13,552 nt of DNA, from contig DASQWB010000148.1 of assembly GCA_035640455.1 (NCBI GenBank), positions 1 through 13,552 of the forward strand. The letters are read 5' to 3'. The notes under the pieces were generated by a model. The model saw only the letters and a program-made list of their open reading frames with translations. It was not told the origin of the DNA and searched no databases. Source of the stretch: AC-50 sp035640455 (GTDB lineage: Bacteria; Actinomycetota; Thermoleophilia; Gaiellales; Gaiellaceae). The translations under genes and the position numbers were made by a program. Shown piece by piece: positions 1 through 6,430 of the stretch. The number at the start of each line of letters is the position of its first letter. Positions within the stretch are counted from its first letter, which is position 1.

Positions 1-1
1 C

Positions 2-946
2 GGGTTCTACGGCTCGTGCTACACGACGTGGGACGACTTCGGCCACGGGAACCTGCTGAAGATCGCCTACTCGCGTGACGGCGGCCTCACGTGGACGCTG
101 AGCAAGACGCCGAACGTCGGCGTCATCGGCGCCCAGCCGCTCACGCTGCCGAACGGGAACGTGGTCGTCCCGCTCGACAATGCGTCCGAGACCGCGATCG
201 GCTACACGATCTCCACGAACGGCGGCGTGAGGTTCGGCCAGGCGTTCACGATCTCGTCGATCACCGCGGCGAACGATCCGGGGAACATCCGGAGCGGCCC
301 GCTTCCCTCGGCCGAGATCTCCGGCGACGGCAAGATCTTCCTCGTCTGGCAGGACTGCCGCTTCCGGGCCGGGTGCACGACGAACGACCTCGTGTACACG
401 ACCTCGACAAACGGCTCGACGTGGACCGCCATCCAGCGGATCCCGACCGATCCCGGCGGGGTAAGCGGGACTCAAGACACGATCATCCCGGGCGTCGCGG
501 TCGATCGCACGACGTCGGGAGCTTCGATCAAGGTCGGCATCGGGTACTACTACTTCCCGAACGTCAACTGCACGTTCGCAACCTGCCAGCTCAACGTCGG
601 CTACATCTCGTCGTCGAACGGCGGTACGAACTGGACCGCGCAGACGATGCTTCGGGGGCCGATGACGATGAGCTGGCTCCCAGACACGACGCAGGGCCGG
701 ATGGTCGGCGACTACATGTCGTCGTCCTTCGACGCCAACCACCTGGCGCATCCGGTCTTCGCCGAGGCATACGTGCCGATCGCGGGTGGCACGGACTGCG
801 CCACGGCGACGCCGAACTGCAACCAGCCGCTCGAGACGCCGACGACCGGCCTCGCAGCGGCTGCCGGCACCAACGTCGCAAACGACCCGGTTGTCTTCAC
901 CGGATCGAGCCCGCACGGTCGGGCGGCGTTCAACCTAGTGCGCTAG
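2..946 (+). CDS. BNR/Asp-box beta-propeller exported protein, 5' truncated by window edge
   Basis: The frame is open from base 2 to a TAG at 944-946 (314 codons); the true start lies outside the window. The product is a sialidase-like beta-propeller. It contains Asp-box (SxDxGxxW) motifs such as SRDGGLTW, STNGSTW and SSNGGTNW, and it aligns along its length with residues from about 184 onward of the neighbour at 1013-2389. Shared landmarks are the GSCY motif, a DNASETA motif, EDCRFRAGC/QDCRFRAGC, a YYYF..NVNCTFATCQL block and PDTTQGR. By analogy with that neighbour it should carry a signal peptide and act outside the cell. Sialidase catalytic residues (N-terminal RIP arginine, Tyr/Glu pair) cannot be confirmed, so a glycan-binding or structural role is as likely as hydrolysis. 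Fold assignment is firm; enzyme activity is unknown. Confidence 0.85.
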   Translation, partial: GFYGSCYTTWDDFGHGNLLKIAYSRDGGLTWTLSKTPNVGVIGAQPLTLPNGNVVVPLDNASETAIGYTISTNGGVRFGQAFTISSITAANDPGNIRSGPLPSAEISGDGKIFLVWQDCRFRAGCTTNDLVYTTSTNGSTWTAIQRIPTDPGGVSGTQDTIIPGVAVDRTTSGASIKVGIGYYYFPNVNCTFATCQLNVGYISSSNGGTNWTAQTMLRGPMTMSWLPDTTQGRMVGDYMSSSFDANHLAHPVFAEAYVPIAGGTDCATATPNCNQPLETPTTGLAAAAGTNVANDPVVFTGSSPHGRAAFNLVR

Positions 947-967
947 GAGGTCCTTTCGGAACGGACA

Positions 968-997
968 GCGAGAGGCCGGCGCAAGCCGGCCTCTCGC
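968..997 (+). terminator. Rho-independent-like hairpin, 13-bp stem with GCAA loop
   Basis: Perfect 13-bp inverted repeat (968-980 with 985-997) closed by a GCAA tetraloop of the GNRA class. It starts 21 bases after the stop of the upstream BNR gene and is followed only by a short T-rich GTTTGG. It ends five bases before the GGAGG ribosome site of the next gene, so it could stop or attenuate transcription between the two paralogues. Confidence 0.7.
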
Positions 998-1012
998 GTT
1001 TGGAGGAAGAAC

Positions 1013-2389
1013 ATGACGCCCAGAAGACTCACCCTCATCCTCGCCCTCGCGGCCGCGGCTGCGCTTCTCCTGTCGGCAGGCGCGTTCGCGAACGGAACCA
1101 AGCTGATCCTCAAAGACCCCTTCACGCAAGGCGGCCAGCACGCGACGGTCGCCGAGCCCGACACGTTCTCCGCCGGCTCGACGATCGTGGCCGTGGCTCA
1201 GCTCGGCGTCTTCTTCGACGGCGGCGCAACCGACAACGGCTTCGCCACGTCGACGAACAACGGGGTCTCGTGGACGAGCGGCGTCCTTCCCGGCATCACG
1301 ATCTACACGAGCCCGCCGGGGCCGTACGCCCGCGCGAGCGATCCGTCGATCGCCTTCGACGCGCGGCACAACGTATGGATCGCGGTCTCGCTCGCGCTGA
1401 ACACTCCCGGTCCCACCACTCCTATCGGCGTCGCCGTGCTCGCGAGCCGCTCGACCAACGGCGGCCTCACCTGGAACAACCCGGTGAAGATCGCGGTCGC
1501 CAGCAACGGACAGAACTTCGAGAAGCCGTGGATCGTGTGCGACAACGGCTCCGCGAGCCCGTTCTTCGGCTCGTGCTACGTGCAGTTCGACGACGCCGCC
1601 CACGGCAAGCAGCTGAAGATCTCCTCGTCCACCGACGGCGGGCTGACGTGGACCGCGAGGCCAGCGCCGAACATCGGCGTGATCGGCGGCCAGCCGCTCG
1701 TCCAGCCGAGCGGGAAGGTGATTATCCCCATCGACAACGCGTCCGAGACGGCGCTCGGCGCGCTCGTCTCCTCGAACGGCGGCGGGAGCTGGACCTTCGT
1801 GACCATCACCTCGATCACCGCCGCCAACGACCCCGGCAACATCCGCAGCAGCCCGCTTCCCTCGGCGGAGATCGACGGCGGCGGCCGCGTCTTCGTCACC
1901 TGGGAGGACTGCCGCTTCCGGGCCGGTTGCACGACGAACGACCTCGTCTACGTCACCTCGAGCGACGGGATCAACTGGTCGGGCGTCCAGCGGATCCCGA
2001 TCGACTCCGTTACCAGCGCGGTCGACCACCTGATTCCTGGGATCGGCGTCGACAAGCTGACCTCCGGGTCGACGGCGCACGTCTCGGTTACCTACTACTA
2101 CTTCTCGAACGTGAACTGCACCTTCGCGACGTGCCAGCTCTTCGCCGGGTCGATCTCGTCCTCGAACGGCGGTGCGAGCTGGACGCCCGCGGTGACGCTG
2201 CGGGGACCGATGAGCCTCGGCTGGTTCCCCGACACGACGCAAGGCCGGTTCCTCGGCGACTACATCTCGACCTCGTTCGCGGGCGACGGGACCTCGCACG
2301 GCGCGGTCATCGCCGCGAACCCGCCGCCTTCGTCCGGAGGGTTCGACGTCGCGCTCTACGACCCGCCGACCCGCTTCAAGGCCCGGTAG
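1013..2389 (+). CDS. Secreted BNR/Asp-box beta-propeller (sialidase-like) protein
   Basis: 458 residues. The ATG is preceded by GGAGG at 1002-1006 with a 6-base spacer. Residues 1-26 form a classical signal peptide (basic MTPRR start, Ala/Leu core, AFA cleavage site before Asn27), so the protein is exported. At least six Asp-box motifs are visible: STNNGVSW near 80-87, STNGGLTW 147-154, STDGGLTW 206-213, SSNGGGSW 253-260, SSDGINW 316-322 and SSNGGASW 383-390. These are the hairpins that mark blades of a six-bladed sialidase-like propeller. Cysteines at 300 and 306 (EDCRFRAGC) and 369 and 374 (NCTFATC) are conserved in the upstream paralogue and may form disulphides. The gene is a tandem duplicate of that paralogue. 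The sialidase catalytic set is not evident, so call it a propeller protein of unknown ligand. Confidence 0.9.
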   Translation: MTPRRLTLILALAAAAALLLSAGAFANGTKLILKDPFTQGGQHATVAEPDTFSAGSTIVAVAQLGVFFDGGATDNGFATSTNNGVSWTSGVLPGITIYTSPPGPYARASDPSIAFDARHNVWIAVSLALNTPGPTTPIGVAVLASRSTNGGLTWNNPVKIAVASNGQNFEKPWIVCDNGSASPFFGSCYVQFDDAAHGKQLKISSSTDGGLTWTARPAPNIGVIGGQPLVQPSGKVIIPIDNASETALGALVSSNGGGSWTFVTITSITAANDPGNIRSSPLPSAEIDGGGRVFVTWEDCRFRAGCTTNDLVYVTSSDGINWSGVQRIPIDSVTSAVDHLIPGIGVDKLTSGSTAHVSVTYYYFSNVNCTFATCQLFAGSISSSNGGASWTPAVTLRGPMSLGWFPDTTQGRFLGDYISTSFAGDGTSHGAVIAANPPPSSGGFDVALYDPPTRFKAR

Positions 2390-2401
2390 GCGGTATCCAG
2401 C

Positions 2402-2430
2402 CGGGAGGCCGGGCCGGCTCCGGCCTCCCG
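2402..2430 (+). terminator. Rho-independent-like hairpin, 11-bp GC stem
   Basis: Perfect inverted repeat 2402-2412 with 2420-2430 and a 7-base loop, 13 bases after the stop of the second BNR gene. No U-tract follows. It shares the GGAGGCCGG core with the hairpin after the first BNR gene, so both paralogues appear to have been copied with their terminators. Confidence 0.65.
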
Positions 2431-2434
2431 CCGC

Positions 2435-2440
2435 TACCCT
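2435..2440 (+). promoter_or_regulatory. -10-like element TACCCT of a probable leaderless promoter
   Basis: TACCCT fits the actinobacterial TANNNT -10 consensus. Its last base lies 7 bases before the GTG at 2447, which would put the transcription start on or next to the start codon. No Shine-Dalgarno sequence is present upstream of that GTG, which agrees with a leaderless message. The -35 region falls in the preceding hairpin and has no clear consensus. Confidence 0.4.
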
Positions 2441-2446
2441 CGCGCG

Positions 2447-3007
2447 GTGGCCGCTCACGATCCGTACGTCCTCCCGGAGGGCCTGCCGGTGCCGCTCGAC
2501 GACGGGGCCTGCGACCGGCTCCTCGGCCTGCCGATCCCGGACCTGACGCTTCCCTCGTCCATGGGGCCGGTGAACCTCGCGCAGCTCGCGCGCAAGCGGC
2601 TCGTCCTCTACGTCTACCCGCGGACGGGACGGCCCGGCGAGCCGCTCCTTCGCGGCTGGGACGAGATCCCCGGGGCACGCGGCTGCACGCCGCAGTCGTG
2701 CGCCTTCCGCGACCACGCCGCCGAGCTCGCGGCCCTGGGCGCGGCCGTCGCCGGCCTCTCCGCGCAGACCCTCGACGACCAGCGCGAGTTCGCGGAGCGG
2801 AACCGGATGCCGTTCCCGGTCGTGAGCGACGAGCGCCTCGAGCTCGCGCGGGCGCTCGGCCTCCCGACGTTCACGACGCACGGGCTGACGCTCTACAAGC
2901 GCGTGACCCTCGTCGCCGAGCGGGGCGAGGTCGAGAAGGTCTTCTACCCGGTCTTCCCGCCGGACCGGAACGCCGCGGAGGTGCTCGCGTGGATGTCGTC
3001 GCGTTAG
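2447..3007 (+). CDS. Peroxiredoxin, BCP/PrxQ type (AhpC/TSA fold)
   Basis: 186 residues from a GTG start. The thioredoxin-fold peroxidase signature is clear: beta strand RLVLYVYPRT (51-60), then GCTPQSCAFRDH at 79-90. By alignment with BCP/PrxQ, Cys80 is the peroxidatic and Cys85 the resolving cysteine. A long AAELAALGAAVAGLSAQ helix-strand follows (91-107), then the FPVVSDERLELARALGLP region (123-140). Family function is thiol-dependent reduction of hydrogen peroxide and organic hydroperoxides in the cytoplasm. A roughly 10-residue insertion (GRPGEPLLRGWDEIPGAR) lies between the usual YPR and the active-site Cys; I associate it with a BCP-like subgroup. There is no signal peptide. The gene stands alone after a terminator, and the rlmN remnant begins just downstream. 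The start rests on a -10 element and lack of SD, not on a ribosome site. Confidence 0.85.
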   Translation: MAAHDPYVLPEGLPVPLDDGACDRLLGLPIPDLTLPSSMGPVNLAQLARKRLVLYVYPRTGRPGEPLLRGWDEIPGARGCTPQSCAFRDHAAELAALGAAVAGLSAQTLDDQREFAERNRMPFPVVSDERLELARALGLPTFTTHGLTLYKRVTLVAERGEVEKVFYPVFPPDRNAAEVLAWMSSR

Positions 3008-3013
3008 GAGGGT

Positions 3014-3738
3014 TTGGCGAAACGTCGCTCGTCGCCGGGTCGCGATGATCGCGCCCAGGCAAGGACGCAGGGAGCGTTCGTACCTGACGCGACGGGCCAG
3101 ATGCGCTTCCGGCGCAACCTCGACGCGTCGGAGATCCTCGACCAGGCGCTCCACTTCCGCCGGCTCGAGGACGTGAGCCACGCCGTCTTCATGGGCATGG
3201 GCGAGCCGATGCTGAACGTCCACGCAGAGCTCGCGGCCGCACGCGCCTGCCGGACCTCGGGATCATCCATCGCCGCGCGACGGTCTCGACGGTCGGCTGG
3301 CTGCCTGGCGTGCGGCGCTTCGTGGACGAGGTGGGGAAGCCCATCCGACTCGCGCTCTCACTCCGCGCGCCGAACGACGCCCTCCGCAGCGAGCTCATGC
3401 CGGTGAACGACCGCTACCCCCTTTCCGACCTTGTGCACGAGTGCACCAGGTACTACGCGCTGCGCCGCCGCAAGGTCTTCGTCGAGTACGTGATGCTCCG
3501 CGGCGTCAACGACCGCGTCGAGCAGGCCCGCGAGCTCGCGGCGCTCCTCGACCGCCGGGTCTACAAGGTGAACCTGATCCCGTACAACCCGACCGGAATG
3601 TACGAAGGGTCGACGAGGAAGGCGATCGCGGCCTTCAGCCGCGTGCTGGAGGACCAGGGCCTCCGCGCGACGGTGCGGTTGACGCGCGGCCGCGACGTCG
3701 ACGCGGCGTGCGGGCAGCTCGCGGCCGCGCGCGCGTGA
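3014..3738 (+). pseudogene. rlmN: Remnant of 23S rRNA A2503 methyltransferase (RlmN/Cfr family), N-terminally truncated and frameshifted
   Basis: Recognisable homology begins near 3089 with ATGQM.FRRNL, continues through the SAM-binding GMGEP motif (VFMGMGEPMLN) and breaks at about 3245-3247. There a one-base loss moves the frame; restoring one C in the CGCGCC run joins it to LPDLGIIHRRATVSTVGW. The second part (to the TGA at 3736-3738) carries SLRAPND, LMPVNDRYPL, the VEYVMLRGVND block, VNLIPYNP and the C-terminal RGRDVDAACGQL, including the methyl-carrier cysteine of the family. Missing are the N-terminal ~100 residues and all three cysteines of the radical-SAM CxxxCxxC cluster: the residue before ATGQ is Asp instead of Cys. 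It cannot bind a 4Fe-4S cluster, so it should be inactive. The 5' limit is uncertain; a TTG at 3014 opens the frame. Confidence 0.8.
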
Positions 3739-4133
3739 TGCTCTTCGCGTTCTACGGAACCTTCACGAGCTCCCAGCCCGGGCACCGAAACCTCGCCGGA
3801 GCGCGCTTCGTCGAGGAGACGCGGACGGCGCCGCGCTACCGCCTCCTCTTCGTTGACGGGCTGTGGCCGGCGCTCGTGCCCGCGGTCGACGGCGTCTCGA
3901 TCGAGTGCGAGCTCTACGAGTGCTCGGAGGAGCTGCTCGCGCGACTGGCGCGCATCGAGCCGCCCGGGTGGAGGCGCAGTCCGCTCGAGCTCGCCGATGG
4001 CCGCCGCGTCGAGACCTTCCTCGGTGACGAGGCGCTCGCGGCCCGCGGAGTCGACGTCTCCGAGCACGGCGGCTGGGCCGCTTTCGTCAGCTCGAGAGGA
4101 CGGCGCCGAGCTTCCGGATCGACTCCTCGGTGA
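3738..4133 (+). CDS. Gamma-glutamylcyclotransferase-like (AIG2/allophanate-hydrolase-related) protein
   Basis: 131 residues. The ATG overlaps the TGA of the rlmN remnant by one base (TGATG), a translational-coupling arrangement left from an operon. The N-terminal FAFYGTFTSSQPGH (Y6-G7-T8) is the substrate-loop signature of the GGCT/AIG2 fold. GARFVEETRTAPRYRLLFVDGLWPALVP (21-48) and the VSIECELYE strand (53-61, with Glu58 a candidate catalytic acid) match the same fold. The EPPGWRRSPLELADGR and ..DVSEHGGW ending resembles actinobacterial proteins annotated as allophanate-hydrolase-related. The physiological substrate is unknown. The last 15 or so residues (RGRRRASGSTPR) overlap a minus-strand gene tail and look like read-through into foreign sequence, so the original C-terminus may have been lost. 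Confidence 0.65.
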   Translation: MLFAFYGTFTSSQPGHRNLAGARFVEETRTAPRYRLLFVDGLWPALVPAVDGVSIECELYECSEELLARLARIEPPGWRRSPLELADGRRVETFLGDEALAARGVDVSEHGGWAAFVSSRGRRRASGSTPR

Positions 4134-4170
4134 TCGGCGACGCGACGAGGATCGCCTCGTCCGCGCCCGC
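4087..4170 (-). pseudogene. 3' remnant of a minus-strand gene (copy 1 of a repeated tail)
   Basis: On the minus strand this stretch encodes a clean coding tail, AGADEAILVASPITEESIRK followed by LGAVLSS and a TGA at 4087-4089. Upstream of about 4170 the frame degenerates into unrelated sequence. The same tail recurs in diverged form at 5486-5539, with changes mostly synonymous or conservative, which argues for a genuine protein end. The strand-helix pattern resembles the last beta/alpha unit of a TIM barrel such as an F420- or flavin-dependent monooxygenase, but I cannot assign the family. It overlaps the 3' end of the plus-strand GGCT-like gene. Confidence 0.4.
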
Positions 4171-4221
4171 CTGGCTGGACGATCCGGTAGCGACGCCTCA
4201 GCGGCCGGTCAGGCGATCGAA

Positions 4222-4941
4222 TCAGCGACAGGCGGCTCCCGCCTGCGGCGCTGTCGGTTGGCCAATGCTCCCGCTCTTGGTGCTGATTGGGCCGAGCTTC
4301 ACGACAGTCCTGGCGACGACCGCCCCGGACGCATCTCGGCCGCGCACTAGGTACGGGGGCGAATTGCCGTGCATCGCCTCCCGGCCGACGACGCCGAGGA
4401 AGGCGCCGTCAGATCCGAGCTGGAGCGGAATGACAGCGCAGTTCGACAGCACGAGCTCGACGGACGCGACTGGCGCAACGGCGAATCCCTCCACCCAGGC
4501 GGCATCCCAGTGAGCCCGGTCACCTGCCGGGCCGGGCGCCTGTGCCGACCCCCAGTCCACGAAGAGAGGACCTTTCGCGAACATCGTCGCTCGATCCTGA
4601 CAGCCCCAGCCCTGCCCTTCGCCCGGAACGACTTCCAGCATGCACTGCTGCCCGCTCGCGTTTCGATAGGTCGAGAAGGACCACGTGCGAGCGTCGATTC
4701 CGGCTCTCAGCGTGTTGAACGACGAACCCGCCGCAGGCGCGGAGTCGGACTTCCCGAGGGCGGCGAGGCGCGCGGTGAACGGCGCCCGAAGAGTGTCGGC
4801 TTTCCCCGGAGAGACGACGGCCCCACTCGACGCCCTCGACGAGAGCGCCCATGCTGCGCCCCCGGCAGCGCAGGCGAGCACGAGCGCTGCGGCAGAGAGC
4901 ATGATGATCGTGTGACGGCGGTTGTGAGATCTCGGGGTCAT
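4222..4941 (-). CDS. Exported or lipid-anchored protein of unknown function
   Basis: 239 residues with an ATG at 4941; a weak GGGG ribosome site lies about 7 bases upstream. Residues 11-32 form a hydrophobic segment after a basic N-terminus. VLAC at 21-24 could be a lipobox with Cys24 as the lipidated residue; otherwise the segment is a signal anchor. The remaining ~205 residues would lie outside the membrane. They contain four further cysteines (100, 114, 168, 238) and aromatic-rich stretches (RTWSFSTYRN, LFVDWGSA, HWDAAWVEGF). I recognise no family. A 7-bp hairpin (4229-4235 with 4239-4245) overlaps the last codons and may serve as terminator. The start lies just downstream of a frameshifted secreted-protein gene on the same strand, so the two probably formed a pair. 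Confidence 0.7.
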   Translation of the reverse strand: MTPRSHNRRHTIIMLSAAALVLACAAGGAAWALSSRASSGAVVSPGKADTLRAPFTARLAALGKSDSAPAAGSSFNTLRAGIDARTWSFSTYRNASGQQCMLEVVPGEGQGWGCQDRATMFAKGPLFVDWGSAQAPGPAGDRAHWDAAWVEGFAVAPVASVELVLSNCAVIPLQLGSDGAFLGVVGREAMHGNSPPYLVRGRDASGAVVARTVVKLGPISTKSGSIGQPTAPQAGAACR

Positions 4942-4950
4942 GAGCAGCCC

Positions 4951-5315
4951 CTAGCAGTAAGTGTGGCTTGCCGGAGATCGCGAAGTTCATCAGCGTCGAG
5001 CCGTCGCGGTAGATCCCCGTCCCTCGATAGACGTCGACTCCGTTGTCGAAGCTCCAATTCCCACCGGTGGCCTTGAAGTAGTCATACGTCAGCTTGCCGT
5101 TTCGAATCCTGGCGTCTTGCGTAGTACGACTTCCCTGGGTCGCCGTACCAGTACGAAACGGCGACGTGCCGGATCGGTAGCCAGACCTGGCTCCCGCAAC
5201 AGATCGTGCCGCCCGTGTTCCCGCAAGCGACGTCGGCCGCTGCGGCACTCGCGAAGATCAAGGTGGAGAGCCAGATCGCCGCGGGCAAGATGGATAACCG
5301 GATCATGCGAAGCAT
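4951..5315 (-). pseudogene. Frameshifted small secreted protein
   Basis: The ATG at 5315 is preceded by an AGGAAAGG-type ribosome site. It opens with a clear signal peptide (MLRMIRLSILPAAIWLSTLI, then FASAAAA) and a cysteine-rich mature start (VACGN...ICCGS), reading in frame to KSYYA at about 5123. There the frame hits a nearby stop, but the +1 frame immediately continues with good coding character: ARIRNGKLTYDYFKATGG, NWSFDNGVDVYRGTGIYRDG, STLMNFAISGK. A single extra base between about 5124 and 5113 explains this. The natural 3' end is unclear: the second frame runs on into the next gene, a TAG at 4951-4953 lies in another frame, and the original signal-peptide frame would meet a TGA overlapping the next gene's ATG. 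The frameshift could be a sequencing error or real decay. Family not recognised. Confidence 0.6.
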
Positions 5316-5485
5316 GACACCGCCTTTCCTCGACGCGGTCGCACGGGCTCCGCGAGAAGGAAACGCGGACGGATTCCTTGACCTGTGCGGCCACTCGTGC
5401 TGCCATTCGTTCAAGTTATGGAGACTTCTGGGACGTGTCATGTACCGCCCAGGCAGCACAGAGGGCGGGCCTGAGGCCGCGAGGA

Positions 5486-5539
5486 TCAGCTCACCGCGGT
5501 GCCGAGTTCGCGGATCGACGCCTCGGTGACCGGCGTCGC
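5486..5539 (-). pseudogene. 3' remnant of a minus-strand gene (copy 2 of a repeated tail)
   Basis: The minus strand reads ATPVTEASIRELGTAVS and then TGA at 5486-5488. It matches the tail at 4087-4170 (ASPITEESIRKLGAVLSS). Over a 41-base core the two DNA copies differ at about six positions. Coding similarity stops at about 5540, where the sequence passes into the fragment of a plus-strand restriction gene. Both flanks are therefore broken genes, and this point is a recombination junction. Confidence 0.4.
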
Positions 5540-5557
5540 GAGTCGATGTACGTCTAG

Positions 5558-5920
5558 GTGTGGTTCGACTCGAGTACCGAGCGGGCTCTCGCGCAGACTC
5601 TCGACGACAGCGACGAGATCCGGTTCTGGGTCCGTCTCAACACCGGCGACCTGCCGATCCTCTGGCAGAGCGACGGGCGCGAGTACAACCCCGACTTCGT
5701 CGCGGTCGAGGTCGGCGGCGTCCATTGGCTCGTCGAGTCGAAGATGGACAAGGAGATGGAGAGCGCGGACGTGGCCGGCAAGGAGAACGCGGCCCTCCGC
5801 TGGGCTAGCCACGTCTCCTCGAAGACCACGACGGAGTGGCGCTACCTCCTCGTCAGCGAGTCGGACGTATCAGCCGCGCGCGGCTCCTGGAGCGCATTGA
5901 AGAGACTCGGCCGCGGCTAA
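5558..5920 (+). pseudogene. C-terminal PD-(D/E)xK nuclease fragment of a type III restriction endonuclease Res subunit
   Basis: 120 residues, open from a GTG at 5558 directly behind an in-frame TAG (5555-5557) to a TAA. It begins WFDSSTERALAQTLDDSDE, a point normally deep inside the large helicase-nuclease Res protein, and ends ...YLLVSESDVSAARGSWSALKRLG, a typical Res C-terminus. The nuclease core is visible: NPDFVAV with Asp46, then LVESK with Glu60 and Lys62, giving the PD...ExK signature. The DEAD-box helicase part (several hundred residues) and the Mod methylase partner are absent. Upstream sequence belongs to another broken gene. I treat it as a relic. A free-standing nuclease domain is possible in principle, but no ribosome site precedes the GTG and the upstream stop is in frame. 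Confidence 0.7.
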
Positions 5921-5987
5921 ACGTCCCACGGCTGCGCTCGCGCTGGCGGGTCACGGCGAGAGGCGAAACGGGCGGCGTTCGGCGCGG

Positions 5988-6371
5988 TCAGCTCGCGGCG
6001 TCCGGCCAGGCGATCCCGATGTAGAACGTCATCCCGGCGATCGTCGTCTCGCGGGCGCGGAAGCGAAGCGAGACCACGGTCCCGTCCTTGCGGCGCACGT
6101 GCGTGACGCCCTCGGCGGCCTCGCCCCTCACGACCCGCTCGTACTCCTGCATCGCATCCCGCTTCGACATCGCGAGCTCGCCGATGCGAAGCTCGAGCAG
6201 CTCGTCACGCGTGTAGCCGAGCTGCGTGCAGGCGTACGCGTTCGCGGCGACGTGGCGGCCCTGCTCGTCGAACACGAAGACGCCGACCGGCGCGTGCTCG
6301 ACGGCCTCGCCGAGCAGCGTCATCTGGAGCAGCGGCTCGCTCTTCGGCGACGTGGCGCTCATCCTCTCCAT
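5988..6371 (-). CDS. Single PAS-domain sensor protein
   Basis: 127 residues, TGA at 5988-5990. Residues about 22-120 form one PAS domain: EAVEHAPVGVFVFDEQGRHV (22-41), then AANAYACTQLGYTRDELLEL with the usual N-A-x-x-x-LGY-xx-EL pattern, and the final strands KDGTVVSLRFRARE and MTFYIGIAWPD. No kinase, cyclase or HTH output is attached, so it would act as a stand-alone ligand or redox sensor, or as a partner of another protein. The start is uncertain: ATG 6371 (MERM) and ATG 6362 (MSAT) are in the same frame, and a GGAGAGG lies immediately upstream of the second but too close for a normal ribosome site. It lies downstream of msrA on the same strand, separated by a strong hairpin, so it probably has its own promoter. 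Confidence 0.75.
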   Translation of the reverse strand: MERMSATSPKSEPLLQMTLLGEAVEHAPVGVFVFDEQGRHVAANAYACTQLGYTRDELLELRIGELAMSKRDAMQEYERVVRGEAAEGVTHVRRKDGTVVSLRFRARETTIAGMTFYIGIAWPDAAS

Positions 6372-6380
6372 GGTCGGCCG

Positions 6381-6412
6381 CGGCGGCCGGATCCTCAAGG
6401 GTCCGGCCGCCG
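6381..6412 (-). terminator. Strong hairpin downstream of msrA, 14-bp stem
   Basis: Inverted repeat 6381-6394 with 6399-6412 (11 perfect outer pairs, one wobble, two further GC pairs) and a 4-base loop. It lies 18 bases beyond the msrA stop in the direction of transcription and just before the PAS gene. It is GC-rich with no U-tract, like the other GGCCGG-core hairpins in this window. Confidence 0.65.
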
Positions 6413-6430
6413 TGGCGCTGTGCCTAGGGC

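Noticed and set aside
91..3048. 985-codon open frame on the plus strand overlapping both BNR genes and the peroxiredoxin
   Set aside because: Arg/Asp/His-rich translation with no domain. The overlapped frames carry signal peptide, Asp-boxes and peroxiredoxin motifs. It is a product of high GC.
935..3223. 762-codon open frame on the minus strand opposite the BNR and peroxiredoxin genes
   Set aside because: Low-complexity Arg/Val/Asp translation, antisense to well-supported genes.
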